Shown: positions 46,588-56,046 of the stretch, in pieces
Numbering within the stretch: the stretch's first letter is position 1
How the letters are laid out: every line of letters begins with the position of its first letter
Source: Paraburkholderia oxyphila NBRC 105797
GTDB taxonomy: Bacteria > Pseudomonadota > Gammaproteobacteria > Burkholderiales > Burkholderiaceae
Length of the DNA: 64,000 nt
Direction: 5' to 3'
NCBI RefSeq assembly: GCF_000685075.1
Contig: NZ_BAYD01000003.1
Coordinates: forward strand, 124,001-188,000
Program-made: the position numbers and the translations under genes
The notes under the pieces: generated by a model
Told to the model about the DNA's origin: nothing
The model's input: only the letters and a program-made list of their open reading frames with translations
Database searches by the model: none

Positions 46588-48951
46588 TTGGTGGCTATTA
46601 GAGGATCGCTGTTTCCGGTCTGCGGCGTAGCGCTACTGTTTGCACCGCTGACCGGCTATGCTGGCGAGCCGTATCTTTCGGGCGACGATCTCGAAAGCGA
46701 TGCGAATGACGCTACGCGACCTGGGCCAAGCTTTTTACCCGCCGTTCCCAATGAACACGATGCCGATGCACCTGAGTCGCCCGCCAACGATGAGGACCGG
46801 CCGCAGTTGGAGCCGATCAAGGCTGGCGTCTATGTGAACGGCCGCTGGAACGGCTATTACTCGTTGACCGTGCGTGACGACGGCCTGTTTTGCGTGCCGG
46901 TCTCAGACTGGCTGGAATGGGGCGTCGCAGAAGATGCGCGGTTCGTGCCGGATGGCGACGCGGGCGCGACGCAATGCGCGCAGCCCCAGCGCCTACCCGC
47001 CGGCCCGCAGCCGGACACGCCCGGCGACGCAGACGAGGCGGTGCGGCTCAGTTACGACGCGAGCCAGCAGCGCATGACGGTGCGCATCGACGCGTCGTTG
47101 CTGAGCCACTCGCGCGGCTCCGTGCAGCCTGCACGACTCGACCACGGCGTATCGGCGCTCCTGCTCGATTACCAGTTCAGCGCGTCGCGCAGCGAAGGCA
47201 CCAACGTACCCGCCGACGGACGATCCACCACGTTGTACGGCACGATCAACGGGGGGGCCAATTTCGGCCCCTGGCGCTTTCGCACCCGCCAGGTCTATTC
47301 ACGCGGGTCGGTGGGGCCGCCACAGTGGGAAAACCTCGGCACATGGCTACAGCGCGATATCGCCTCGTTGCGCGCAAGGCTGCTGATCGGCGAAGGCACG
47401 ACTGACAGCCTGCTGTTCGACGGCGTGCCGTTCACCGGCGTGCAACTGGCCTCCGAAGACGATCTGCGGCCGGACTACCTGACGCGCTACGCACCCGTGG
47501 TACGCGGCATGGCGCTTGGCAACGCCGAGGTTTTCGTGCGCCAGCGCGGCGTGCTGATCTATCACGCGAACGTCGCGCCGGGGCCCTTTGCGTTCCATGA
47601 CGTGCACCCACCGTCGAGCAGCGGCGATCTCAACGTCACGATCCGGGAAGCGGACGGAACCGAGCGCGTAACGATCATCCCGTACATCTCCATGCCGCTG
47701 CTCCTGCACGAGCGGGACGTCAAATACGCGTTCAACGTGGGCCGCTACCGGCGTGAAAGCAGCTATGAACGCTATGCACAACCCGAGTTCATGCAGGCGA
47801 CGCTCGGTTTCGGGTTGCCGCTCGGCCTCAGTCCGTTCGCCGGCATCGTCGAGGCGCGCGGCTATCGCAGCACGGCCGCCGGCGCCGGGTGGAGCCTCGG
47901 CGCGGCCGGCGCAGCGTCGCTCGATGTCGCGCGCTCGAATGCAGCGCAACCCGGCGGCGCCACGACAAGCGGCTATCGCTTCCGGGCCCGCTACGCGAAA
48001 ACGTTCGCAACCAGCGGCACGGGCATCAGCATCGATTGGCGACGCTTCACAGGCGAAGGCTTCCGCACGCTCACCGACCAGTTGCAGCGCGATGCCGACC
48101 GGGCCTTCTGGCGCGAACTCTTTGGCGACGACGCCCCGGATGCGCCAGCCGAGGCCAAACGCCGAAGCCAGTTGCGGCTCGATGTCCGGCAGAATTTCGG
48201 CGATACGGCCAATCTGTACGCAACCCTCAGCGCCTACCGCTACACCGGCAGCTCGCCTTCGCGGCTATCGACGCAAATTGGCGCGAGCTGGTACGGCGAG
48301 CGCTTCGATATCGACGTGCAGGCCGGATGGAATCGTTTCGCGAATCAAAGCAACGTGGCGTTCATGGCCACGCTGTCCATTACGCTATCGATCGGCTGGA
48401 AAAGAGGCGCTCTGCGCTACGCCGCGTCGGTGAACCGCGACGACGACGGCGCGCTCGCATGGGGCAACCAGTTGTCGGGCTCCGCCCTGCGCGACTACCG
48501 GCTGAGCTATTCGTTGAGCCAGCAGCGTTCTTCCGACACGGGCCATCAATACGGCGCGCGCCTGGGTTACCAGGCCAATGCCGGCCGTATCGACGCCGGC
48601 TATGAAAATGGACGCGGCTACCGCAAGACCGACCTTGCGCTCGCGGGCGGCGTGGTTGGGTATCGCGGCGGCGTGGTGGCGGGACAATCGCTCGGCGAGA
48701 CCCTTGCCGTGGTCGATGCTCCGGGCTATGCGGACGCGAGCGTAGACGGCCAGCTCGGAACGCGAACAAATTCGTCCGGCCGCGCGGTCATCTCGCATCT
48801 GACGCCTTACCGGGTCAATCGGGTCGGGCTCGATGGGCTCGAGCTCGGCGACGACCTCGACTACACCTCGCTGTTTCGCGAAGTCGCCCCCACATTGGGC
48901 GCCGTGATCTACGTGCCGATCCGTCCGCAACGCATGCTCCCGCCAGGCTGA
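46588..48951 (+). CDS. Fimbrial outer membrane usher, isolated and short at the C-terminus
   Basis: A 787-residue chaperone-usher protein. A signal sequence (SLFPVCGVALLFAPLTGYAG) and an N-terminal domain (GVYVNGRWNGYYSLTVRDDG) precede the 24-strand barrel, with the plug region around GNAEVFVRQRGVLIYHANVAPGPF and usher hallmarks such as SGDLNVTIREADG. The protein stops soon after the last barrel strand (APTLGAVIYVP), so the usual C-terminal domains are missing, and no continuation is seen in other frames. No chaperone or pilin gene is adjacent. The start is uncertain: TTG at 46588 or GTG at 46591, neither with a clear ribosome site. It is probably a degenerating or orphan usher. Confidence 0.8.
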   Translation: MVAIRGSLFPVCGVALLFAPLTGYAGEPYLSGDDLESDANDATRPGPSFLPAVPNEHDADAPESPANDEDRPQLEPIKAGVYVNGRWNGYYSLTVRDDGLFCVPVSDWLEWGVAEDARFVPDGDAGATQCAQPQRLPAGPQPDTPGDADEAVRLSYDASQQRMTVRIDASLLSHSRGSVQPARLDHGVSALLLDYQFSASRSEGTNVPADGRSTTLYGTINGGANFGPWRFRTRQVYSRGSVGPPQWENLGTWLQRDIASLRARLLIGEGTTDSLLFDGVPFTGVQLASEDDLRPDYLTRYAPVVRGMALGNAEVFVRQRGVLIYHANVAPGPFAFHDVHPPSSSGDLNVTIREADGTERVTIIPYISMPLLLHERDVKYAFNVGRYRRESSYERYAQPEFMQATLGFGLPLGLSPFAGIVEARGYRSTAAGAGWSLGAAGAASLDVARSNAAQPGGATTSGYRFRARYAKTFATSGTGISIDWRRFTGEGFRTLTDQLQRDADRAFWRELFGDDAPDAPAEAKRRSQLRLDVRQNFGDTANLYATLSAYRYTGSSPSRLSTQIGASWYGERFDIDVQAGWNRFANQSNVAFMATLSITLSIGWKRGALRYAASVNRDDDGALAWGNQLSGSALRDYRLSYSLSQQRSSDTGHQYGARLGYQANAGRIDAGYENGRGYRKTDLALAGGVVGYRGGVVAGQSLGETLAVVDAPGYADASVDGQLGTRTNSSGRAVISHLTPYRVNRVGLDGLELGDDLDYTSLFREVAPTLGAVIYVPIRPQRMLPPG

Positions 48952-49007
48952 AAGCCGAGATGGGCGCAGAGCGAATCGGATGCCTCAGGAAGCCGCGGCT
49001 GGAGAAA

Positions 49008-49102
49008 TAAAAAAAGCCCGAACGCGTTTGTTCGGGCTTAATCCACTCTTTGGAGGAGGGTGGAGGAGACATGCTGAGGTGTCGTGAAGCACGACAACCA
49101 AT
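49008..49102 (-). ncRNA. Candidate small RNA with anti-Shine-Dalgarno region
   Basis: A complete small-RNA unit on the minus strand. From a start near 49102 (7-8 bases after the TATAAT box) the RNA would form a 5' hairpin (TGTCGTG, 3-base loop, CACGACA at 49096-49080), then an open stretch containing CTCCTCCACCCTCCTCC (49068-49052), then the terminator hairpin (49039-49014) and a run of seven U. The CU-rich stretch can pair with GGAGG ribosome sites, as known for small RNAs with CCUCCUCC motifs in Alphaproteobacteria and reported for Burkholderia. Length about 95 nt. No open frame of note lies in it. Its targets are unknown. Confidence 0.72.
49014..49039 (-). terminator. Intrinsic terminator of the candidate small RNA
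   Basis: AAGCCCGAAC, 6-base loop, GTTCGGGCTT, followed on the minus strand by a long T-run (seven T in total). On the plus strand the hairpin is followed by AATCC, so it serves the minus strand, not the usher gene. Confidence 0.88.
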
Positions 49103-49109
49103 GAGACGA

Positions 49110-49138
49110 ATTATACGGATCGACCTTGTGCGACGCAA
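49110..49138 (-). promoter_or_regulatory. Promoter of the candidate small RNA
   Basis: TTGCGT (49138-49133), a 17-base spacer and a perfect TATAAT (49115-49110) on the minus strand. The region upstream (49140-49260) is unusually A/T-rich for this genome and may act as an UP element or bind a nucleoid protein. The rest of the gap to osmC has only the osmC -10 box TACAAT at 49390-49395. Confidence 0.75.
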
Positions 49139-49431
49139 GAAGATTTGCATTATGAAAACTAACACCGCAATATGAAATCAAAAAATCACGCGCGAAAGAA
49201 TGATTTCCATATAAAAATCAACGAATTACGATGAGCGCAGAAACAAACGTCCCACATTGACTAGAGCAAAACCCCTAATTGCGCGAGGGAAATCGGGCTT
49301 GTTCGTAAGATGTCGCGTCGCAACATTCAAGCAGGACGCATCGTCTGCATGCGCCCTGTCCCCCCCGGACATACCAGTAGGGCACGGGCTACAATGCCTG
49401 TTGAATTGAAAACTTGCGCAGGGGCAAACGC

Positions 49432-49854
49432 ATGGAATGCAAAGTGAGCTGGATGGGTCAGGACGGCATGGCGTTCGCTGCCGAAACGGGTAGCGGCCAC
49501 CTCGTCAACATGGACGGCGCGCCGGAAGGCGGTGGTCACAATCTCGCGCCGCGTCCGATGGAAATGGTGCTGCTCGGCACGGGCGGCTGCACGGCCTACG
49601 ATGTGGTCCTGATTCTGAAAAAGAGCCGCCAGGAAGTGGCCGGCTGCAACGTGACGCTCAAGGCCGAGCGCGCGAGCGAAGACCCCAAGGTCTTCACGAA
49701 GATCCACTTCCACTTCACCGTGACCGGCAAGAACCTGAACCCGGCCACCGTCGAGCGCGCGATCAATCTCTCGCACGACAAGTATTGCTCGGCGTCGATC
49801 ATGATCGGCAAGACGGCCGAGATCACGCACACGTTCGAGATCGTCGCGGTTTAA
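49432..49854 (+). CDS. OsmC family protein
   Basis: A 140-residue OsmC/Ohr-fold protein. The two redox cysteines of the family are in LLGTGGCTAYDVV and HDKYCSAS. The Ala-Pro-Arg-Pro-Met-Glu segment before the first Cys matches the YhfA-type OsmC subgroup; a peroxide- or persulfide-reducing role is likely but unproven. The ATG at 49432 was chosen because AGGGG lies 7-8 bases before it; an in-frame start 18 bases upstream is weaker. TACAAT at 49390-49395 is a likely -10 box. Confidence 0.9.
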   Translation: MECKVSWMGQDGMAFAAETGSGHLVNMDGAPEGGGHNLAPRPMEMVLLGTGGCTAYDVVLILKKSRQEVAGCNVTLKAERASEDPKVFTKIHFHFTVTGKNLNPATVERAINLSHDKYCSASIMIGKTAEITHTFEIVAV

Positions 49855-49893
49855 GTCGCGCTCACGCCACTCGCGGGATCGGCGTAAAAGAAA

Positions 49894-49933
49894 AGCCGGC
49901 GCGCTCCGATGGAGTGCGCCGGCTCTTTTTTTG
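49894..49933. terminator. Bidirectional terminator between osmC-family gene and rnpB
   Basis: A 14-bp stem (AGCCGGCGCGCTCC with GGAGTGCGCCGGCT, one G-U pair) and 3-base loop with T-runs on both strands. It ends the osmC transcript and the rnpB transcript. Confidence 0.9.
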
Positions 49934-49970
49934 CCGTCGTCCTGATGGAAAACGCGGCGGGAATAAGGCC

Positions 49971-50381
<411 letters not shown>

Positions 50382-50439
50382 GAGGCGCGATATTAGCACG
50401 GGTCGATGCATCGCGCCGGACGCGCGAGGTGTCGGGCAC

Positions 50440-51408
50440 TCAGCGCGCGCGCCGCCCCGGACGGAAGACTGTCGCGTCGTCGTAGAACGACGGGTCTTCG
50501 TTGGGCGCCCACCAGCCCGGAATGCCCAGCACCGGCAGCGGCGAGAAGCTGCGCCCATTCAGATGGGCGCTGGCGGCAAGCGCCGCGCTGACCGTTTCAT
50601 CCAGCCAGGCGTTGCGCTGCGCGCGCGGCCACGCGAAGTACGCCGGCGGCACGTCGACCACCCAGGCGTGCGCCGTGCACGCCGCATAGGGTGCGATCAG
50701 CTTTTCCAGCAGCGCGTGGCCGAAGACGTGGACTTCGCAGCGCGCCGGGCTGTGCGTCAGGTTATGCGCCAGGTCGTGTGCGACGGCGGCCATCGTCCCT
50801 GCCGTCCCCGCCGTCGCGCCGTCCGCCGTCTCCCATGCCGCCCGTCCCGCGACGAACAGCGCGTGCCAGTCGAAGCCGCGTAGCGCCTGCGTGAGCGCCG
50901 GATCGGCGCTCACGAACAGCACGGCGTTTTCGTCGAACAACGTGAGCGCGTCGCGCACGCCGCCGCGCGTGGGCCCGACGCCCAGCACGTCGATCGCCGC
51001 GGCCTGACGCGCGTTGAGCGTCGCCTTGATGCGCGGGAACGCGAACCAGGCAAGCGCGTTGAAGAAGTCGTGGAGGTTGTGGCGCGTGGGCACGCATCCC
51101 GTCGCGGCGATGTGCGCCTCGTAGGCTGCGCCCTCCGGCAGATCGTCCTGCGCGATGAAGCCGAGCGTCTGGCCGCGGCCCGTGCGATGCTGCGCGGCGT
51201 GGGCGTCGGCGTTCAGCTCGCCGAGATAGCGCGCGTAGCCCGCCAGCGCGGCCTGCTGCCAGCGCCGGCCGCGCACCGCGTGCTGGGCGAACCAGGGGCG
51301 CGCCCAGTCGATGTCGGCGAAACTGCCCTCGGGCAAGGTCCGGCGCGGCGCGCCCGTGCGCATCGGTGTGTCTGCATCGACCGCCGCCTGGCTGGCCACG
51401 CCGGGCAT
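50440..51408 (-). CDS. DUF3025 domain-containing protein
   Basis: A 322-residue protein of unknown function matching DUF3025: DWARPWFAQHAVRGRRW near the start, RHNLHDFFNALAWFAFPRIKATLN in the centre and VLGIPGWWAPNEDPSFYDDATVFRP at the end. The His/Asn-rich HNLHDFFNAL could be catalytic, but no activity is known. No signal peptide is seen. The ATG at 51408 lies 8 bases after the pyrC stop; a TTG at 51420 overlapping that stop is possible. It is cotranscribed with pyrC. Confidence 0.85.
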   Translation of the reverse strand: MPGVASQAAVDADTPMRTGAPRRTLPEGSFADIDWARPWFAQHAVRGRRWQQAALAGYARYLGELNADAHAAQHRTGRGQTLGFIAQDDLPEGAAYEAHIAATGCVPTRHNLHDFFNALAWFAFPRIKATLNARQAAAIDVLGVGPTRGGVRDALTLFDENAVLFVSADPALTQALRGFDWHALFVAGRAAWETADGATAGTAGTMAAVAHDLAHNLTHSPARCEVHVFGHALLEKLIAPYAACTAHAWVVDVPPAYFAWPRAQRNAWLDETVSAALAASAHLNGRSFSPLPVLGIPGWWAPNEDPSFYDDATVFRPGRRAR

Positions 51409-51416
51409 CGCAACGC

Positions 51417-52472
51417 TCAATCGAGCTTCCAGCCGATCGTCTCGCCGCCACGCAGCGGCACGATGGGCGCATCGCCGGCGCTCACTTCCGCCGGGAGCGT
51501 CCACTCTTCGCGGCGCAGCGTGACCGTTTCCGCGCTGCGCGGCAGGCCGTAGAAGTCGGCGCCGAAAAAGCTCGCAAAGCCTTCGAGCTTGTCGAGCGCG
51601 CCGGCGTTGTCGAACGCCTCGGCGTAGAGCTCGAGCGCGTGCAGCGCCGTATAGCAGCCCGCGCAGCCGCATGCGTGCTCCTTCAAGCCCTTCGGATGCG
51701 GCGCGCTGTCGGTGCCGAGGAAGAAGCGCGCGTCGCCCGACGTCGCCGCCTCGACCAGCGCCACGCGATGCGTCTCGCGCTTGAGAACCGGCAGGCAGTA
51801 GTAATGCGGACGGATACCGCCCTGGAAGATCGCGTTGCGGTTGTACAGCAGGTGATGCGCCGTGATCGTCGCGCCCAGCAGGCCAGGCGCCGCGTGATCC
51901 GCGCGAATGTAGTCGACAGCGTCCTTCGTCGTGATGTGCTCGAACACCACCTTCAGCGCCGGGAAGTCGCGGCGCAGCGGGATCATCACGCGGTCGATGA
52001 AGACCTTCTCGCGGTCGAACAGGTCGATGTCGGCGTTCGTCACTTCACCGTGCACCAGCAGCGGCATGCCCACTTCCTGCATCGCCTCGAGCGTCGGCGC
52101 GCACTTGCGGATGTCGGTCACGCCCGCGTCCGAGTTGGTGGTCGCGCCCGCCGGGTAAAGCTTCACGCCATGCACGAAGCCGCTCGCCTTCGCGCGGCGG
52201 ATTTCCTCGGGCGGCGTGTTGTCGGTGAGATAGAGCGTCATCAGCGGCTCGAACTTCGCGCCCGCGGGCAGTGCCGCGAGAATGCGCTCGCGGTACGCCG
52301 CGGCCTGCTCGGTCGTCGTGACCGGCGGCTTCAGGTTCGGCATGATGATCGCGCGGCCGAACTGGCGGGCCGTATGCGGCAGCACCGCCGCGAGCATCGC
52401 GCCGTCGCGCACATGCAGGTGCCAGTCGTCGGGGCGGGCGAGCGTGAGAGTCGTGGGAGTGGAAGCGTTCAT
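51417..52472 (-). CDS. pyrC: Dihydroorotase
   Basis: PyrC closes carbamoyl aspartate to dihydroorotate in pyrimidine synthesis. The zinc ligands and carboxylated Lys are visible: [42 protein letters not shown] and [11 protein letters not shown]. It has 351 residues, the normal length for the E. coli-type enzyme. The ATG at 52472 ([18 protein letters not shown]) is the best start. Confidence 0.97.
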   Translation of the reverse strand: MNASTPTTLTLARPDDWHLHVRDGAMLAAVLPHTARQFGRAIIMPNLKPPVTTTEQAAAYRERILAALPAGAKFEPLMTLYLTDNTPPEEIRRAKASGFVHGVKLYPAGATTNSDAGVTDIRKCAPTLEAMQEVGMPLLVHGEVTNADIDLFDREKVFIDRVMIPLRRDFPALKVVFEHITTKDAVDYIRADHAAPGLLGATITAHHLLYNRNAIFQGGIRPHYYCLPVLKRETHRVALVEAATSGDARFFLGTDSAPHPKGLKEHACGCAGCYTALHALELYAEAFDNAGALDKLEGFASFFGADFYGLPRSAETVTLRREEWTLPAEVSAGDAPIVPLRGGETIGWKLD

Positions 52473-52772
52473 GGCTAGTAGGCGCGTTGCGCAGCGGATG
52501 ATCGGACAGCGAAATGGGCCAGCAAAGCTCGGGCTGCGAAGCAACGAGGCGGCGAGGCGGTGAAACGGCCGGTGCGGCGTCGCGCGCGCACGACAGCCGC
52601 CACGCGCGAATGTCCCGCTGGCGCGCATTCGCGCCTGCCGGGAATGCATCCGACAAAATTCGTATTGGCGCGCCGCGGCCCGGTGATATGCTTGGAAAAT
52701 CATCATTGTACCGGGTCGCGCGCCCTGCCTCATACGCCGTACCGGGTACCCGTATTACGTACTATAAGCACC

Positions 52773-53681
52773 ATGTGCCAACTTCTCGGAATGAACTGCG
52801 CCGCGCCAACGGACGTCACGTTCTCCTTTACAGGATTCGCGGCGCGCGGCGGCGCCACCGACCACCACGCCGACGGCTGGGGCATCGCATTCTTCGAGGA
52901 CAAGGCCTGCCGCCTCTTCATCGATCACGAGGCCTCGGCGCGCTCGCCGATCGCCGAGATGGTCAAGCGCTACCCGATCAAGTCGCGCAACACCATTGCG
53001 CACATCCGCAAGGCCACGCAGGGGCATACGTCGCTCGAGAACTCCCACCCGTTCCAGCGCGAACTGTGGGGCCGGCACTGGATCTTCGCGCACAACGGCG
53101 ACCTGCAGGACTTCAATCCGGTCATGTCGGGCGTCTACCAGCCGGTCGGCACGACCGATAGCGAGCGGGCCTTCTGCACCCTGCTGGAAGGGCTGCGCAA
53201 GGCGTTTCCGGGATCTCAGCCGCCGCTGCAGGAGCTTTTCGCGACACTGGAGTCGCTCACGCGCGAGATCACGCAGTTCGGCGTGTTCAACTTCCTGCTG
53301 TCGAACGGCCAGGCGCTGTTCGCACATTGCTCGACGCATCTCTACTACCTCGTGCGCAGTTGGCCGTTCTCGACGGCGCATCTGGTCGACGCCGATGTCT
53401 CGATCGACTTCGCGAAGTACACCACGCCCGAAGACCGCGTGTCCGTGATCGCCACCGCGCCGCTCACCGACAACGAAGTCTGGACGCGCTTCGCCCCCGG
53501 CGACCTGCTGATGTTCCAGCACGGCGACGTCGCCGCGCGCACGAGCGTGCCGGTGCCGCAAAAGGTGCTCGACAAGCTCAGGAATCCGTCGACAGATGCC
53601 TCGGCCAGCGCATCGCGCGTGGCCCAGCCAGGTGAGGTGGACCCGGAAGCCGTTGCCGCCTTGCAGACCTGGGGCGAATGA
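52773..53681 (+). CDS. Class II glutamine amidotransferase (YafJ-like)
   Basis: An Ntn-fold amidotransferase of 302 residues. After removal of Met, Cys2 (MCQLLGMNCAAP) is the nucleophile; HADGWGIAFFED, AHIRKATQG, ENSHPFQRELWG and FAHNGDL are the glutaminase-site motifs. Family members (YafJ, EgtC) act on gamma-glutamyl amides; the substrate here is unknown. An AT-rich stretch with GTATTACGTACTATAAGC immediately before the ATG may carry the promoter. Confidence 0.9.
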   Translation: MCQLLGMNCAAPTDVTFSFTGFAARGGATDHHADGWGIAFFEDKACRLFIDHEASARSPIAEMVKRYPIKSRNTIAHIRKATQGHTSLENSHPFQRELWGRHWIFAHNGDLQDFNPVMSGVYQPVGTTDSERAFCTLLEGLRKAFPGSQPPLQELFATLESLTREITQFGVFNFLLSNGQALFAHCSTHLYYLVRSWPFSTAHLVDADVSIDFAKYTTPEDRVSVIATAPLTDNEVWTRFAPGDLLMFQHGDVAARTSVPVPQKVLDKLRNPSTDASASASRVAQPGEVDPEAVAALQTWGE

Positions 53682-53753
53682 CGCGACGATAATGCCGGCA
53701 TGACGCCGGTCCGACGCGCGCGAGACGTGCGCGCCGCCCTCGCCGCTCAAACG

Positions 53754-53792
53754 AAAAAACCGCGCAAGGCCCAAAAGCCTGCGCGGTTTTTT
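53754..53792. terminator. Bidirectional terminator
   Basis: A stem of AAAAAACCGCGC plus AGGC (one bulged A) paired with GCCT plus GCGCGGTTTTTT, T-runs in both directions, between the amidotransferase gene and gltL. Confidence 0.92.
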
Positions 53793-53825
53793 TATACCCG
53801 GCGCATCGCGCGCCAGGCGCGACCC

Positions 53826-54551
53826 TCAATGCAGGATCTTCGCGAGAAAGTCCTTCGCGCGGTCCGACTTCGGGCTGGCAAAGAACGCATCCTTCTGGTC
53901 GTCCTCGACGATAAAGCCCTTGTCCATGAAGATCACGCGGTGCGCGACCTTCTTCGCGAAGCCCATTTCGTGCGTCACGCACATCATGGTCATGCCTTCC
54001 TGCGCGAGCTCCACCATCACGTCGAGCACCTCGTTGATCATCTCGGGGTCGAGCGCGGAGGTGGGCTCGTCGAACAGCATCGCGATGGGGTCCATCGAAA
54101 GCGCGCGCGCGATCGCCACGCGCTGCTGCTGACCGCCCGAGAGCTGCCCCGGGTATTTATCGGCATGCGCGCGCAGGCCCACGCGGTCGAGCAGCTTCAG
54201 GCCCTTCTGCATGGCTTCGTCCTTGCCGCGGCCGAGCACCTTGATCTGCGCGAGCGTGAGGTTCTCGGTGATCGACAGATGCGGGAACAGCTCGAAGTGC
54301 TGGAACACCATGCCCACTTTCGCACGCAGCTTCGAGAGATTGGTGCGCTTGTCGCCCACCGACTGGCCGTTCACGAGGATCTCGCCCTGCTGGAACGGCT
54401 CGAGCCCGTTGACGGTCTTGATGAGCGTGGATTTGCCCGAGCCCGATGGCCCGCACACCACCACCACCTCGCCCTTTTTCACTTCCGTCGTGCAGTCGGT
54501 CAGCACCTGGAACTGGCCGTACCACTTCGAAACGTTCTTAATTGAAATCAT
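53826..54551 (-). CDS. gltL: Glutamate/aspartate ABC transporter ATP-binding protein
   Basis: A 241-residue polar amino acid ABC ATPase. Walker A is [11 protein letters not shown], the signature is [15 protein letters not shown], and Walker B is [14 protein letters not shown]. It drives uptake through GltJK. The ATG at 54551 overlaps the gltK stop as ATGA. It is the last gene of gltIJKL. Confidence 0.96.
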   Translation of the reverse strand: MISIKNVSKWYGQFQVLTDCTTEVKKGEVVVVCGPSGSGKSTLIKTVNGLEPFQQGEILVNGQSVGDKRTNLSKLRAKVGMVFQHFELFPHLSITENLTLAQIKVLGRGKDEAMQKGLKLLDRVGLRAHADKYPGQLSGGQQQRVAIARALSMDPIAMLFDEPTSALDPEMINEVLDVMVELAQEGMTMMCVTHEMGFAKKVAHRVIFMDKGFIVEDDQKDAFFASPKSDRAKDFLAKILH

Positions 54552-55225
54552 CTTGCGACCTTTTTCTGAAGACCTTTCACAAGGCTCGACGCGATCACGC
54601 AGACCACGAAATAGCATGCGCCCGCGAACAGTACCATCTCGACCATCGTTCCGTCACGATCGCCGATATTGGTGGCGGTGCGGAAGAAGTCGGCGAGGCT
54701 GATCACGTAGACGAGCGAGGTGTCCTGAAAGAGCACGATGGCCTGCGTGAGCAGGAGCGGCACCATCGCGCGAAACGCCTGCGGCAGCACCACGTATTGC
54801 ATCGCCTGGCCATAGCGCATGCCGAGCGCGAACGACGCATTCACCTGCCCGCGCGGCACCGCCTGAATGCCCGCGCGGATGATCTCCGAATAATACGCGG
54901 CCTCGAACAGCGAAAACGCGATCATCGCCGAAGCGAGACGGATGTCGATGTCGGGCGACAGGCCGAGCAGGCTCTGCAGCAACTGCGGCACGATCAGGAA
55001 GAACCACAGCAGGACCATCACGAGCGGGATCGAGCGGAATACCGTGACGTAGCCCTGGGCGAACCACGCGAGCGGCTTCACGCCCGACAGGCGCATGAGC
55101 GCGATCAGCGTCCCCCACAGAATCCCTACGACGATCGCGCAGACCGTGATCTTGAAGGTGACGATGGCGCCGGTCCACAAGGTCGGCAGCGCGCCCGGAA
55201 TACCGCTCCAGTCGAAATGATGCAT
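54548..55225 (-). CDS. gltK: Glutamate/aspartate ABC transporter permease GltK
   Basis: A 225-residue inner membrane permease with about five helices. The EAA loop that contacts the ATPase is around [27 protein letters not shown]. It starts at ATG 55225, whose A is shared with the gltJ stop (TGATG); a GTG just before it is less likely. It pairs with GltJ to form the channel. Confidence 0.95.
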   Translation of the reverse strand: MHHFDWSGIPGALPTLWTGAIVTFKITVCAIVVGILWGTLIALMRLSGVKPLAWFAQGYVTVFRSIPLVMVLLWFFLIVPQLLQSLLGLSPDIDIRLASAMIAFSLFEAAYYSEIIRAGIQAVPRGQVNASFALGMRYGQAMQYVVLPQAFRAMVPLLLTQAIVLFQDTSLVYVISLADFFRTATNIGDRDGTMVEMVLFAGACYFVVCVIASSLVKGLQKKVAR

Positions 55226-55965
55226 CACTTGCCTCCGATATAGCCGGGTAGCCGGGATCTCGCTTCGACCCAGCGCATCAGCGCCATGACGATCAGGTTG
55301 ATCAGCACGTAGGCGAGCGTGACCGCGATGAACGACTCATAGCTTTGCGCCGTGTAGTCGACGAGCTGGCGCGCCTGCGCGGAAAGATCGAGCAGGCCGA
55401 TCGTCGATGCGACCGCCGAGTTCTTGAAGATGTTGAGAAACTCGGAAGTGAGCGGCGGCACGATGATGCGATAGGCAACCGGCAGCAGTACGTAACGATA
55501 GGTCTGCCACTGCGTGAAGCCCATCGCGAGGCCGGCGGCGCGCTGACCGCGCGGCAGCGCGTTGATGCCCGAGCGCACCTGCTCGCACACGCGCGCCGCC
55601 GTGAAGAGCCCGAGGCAAATGACCGACGAGGAGAAGAACTGCACGCCGGGCGGCAGTTGCTTGAACGCGTTGCCGAGCGAGGGCGGCACGATTTCCGGCA
55701 GCACGAAGTACCAGATGAAGAACTGCGCGATGAGCGGTATGTTGCGGAAGATCGCGACATAGACCGTGCCCGCGCCGGCGGCGTATTTGTTCGGCAGCGT
55801 GCGCAGCACGCCGAAGAACGAGCCGACGATGAGCGCGATCACCCACGCGCAGAGCGACACCGAGACCGTCACCCAGAGGCCCGAGATGAGCCAGCCGAGA
55901 TAGGTGGTGGGTTCGCCCGTCGAGACCGGGCTGAGCAAAATGCCCCAGTTCCAGTGGTAGGACAT
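55225..55965 (-). CDS. gltJ: Glutamate/aspartate ABC transporter permease GltJ
   Basis: A 246-residue permease. It begins [30 protein letters not shown], as in GltJ, and has the EAA loop [30 protein letters not shown]. It lies 81 bases after gltI, separated by a hairpin that may lower expression of the permeases relative to the binding protein. Confidence 0.95.
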   Translation of the reverse strand: MSYHWNWGILLSPVSTGEPTTYLGWLISGLWVTVSVSLCAWVIALIVGSFFGVLRTLPNKYAAGAGTVYVAIFRNIPLIAQFFIWYFVLPEIVPPSLGNAFKQLPPGVQFFSSSVICLGLFTAARVCEQVRSGINALPRGQRAAGLAMGFTQWQTYRYVLLPVAYRIIVPPLTSEFLNIFKNSAVASTIGLLDLSAQARQLVDYTAQSYESFIAVTLAYVLINLIVMALMRWVEARSRLPGYIGGK

Positions 55966-55984
55966 GAAGAGCCTCCAACAAAAA

Positions 55985-56013
55985 GAACGGAAGAAGCGCG
56001 GCTTCTTCCGTTC
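55985..56013 (-). terminator. Intercistronic hairpin (attenuator) between gltI and gltJ
   Basis: A perfect 13-bp stem (GAACGGAAGAAGC with GCTTCTTCCGTTC) and 3-base loop, followed on the minus strand by five T. It looks like an intrinsic terminator inside the operon and probably lets only part of the transcripts reach gltJKL, or protects the gltI mRNA 3' end. Confidence 0.75.
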
Positions 56014-56046
56014 CGTTTTACACGCCGATCAGGCTGGTGCCCTGAA

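Noticed and set aside
48952..49010. Continuation of the usher C-terminus in another frame
   Set aside because: The bases after the stop translate in no frame to the usual usher C-terminal domain.
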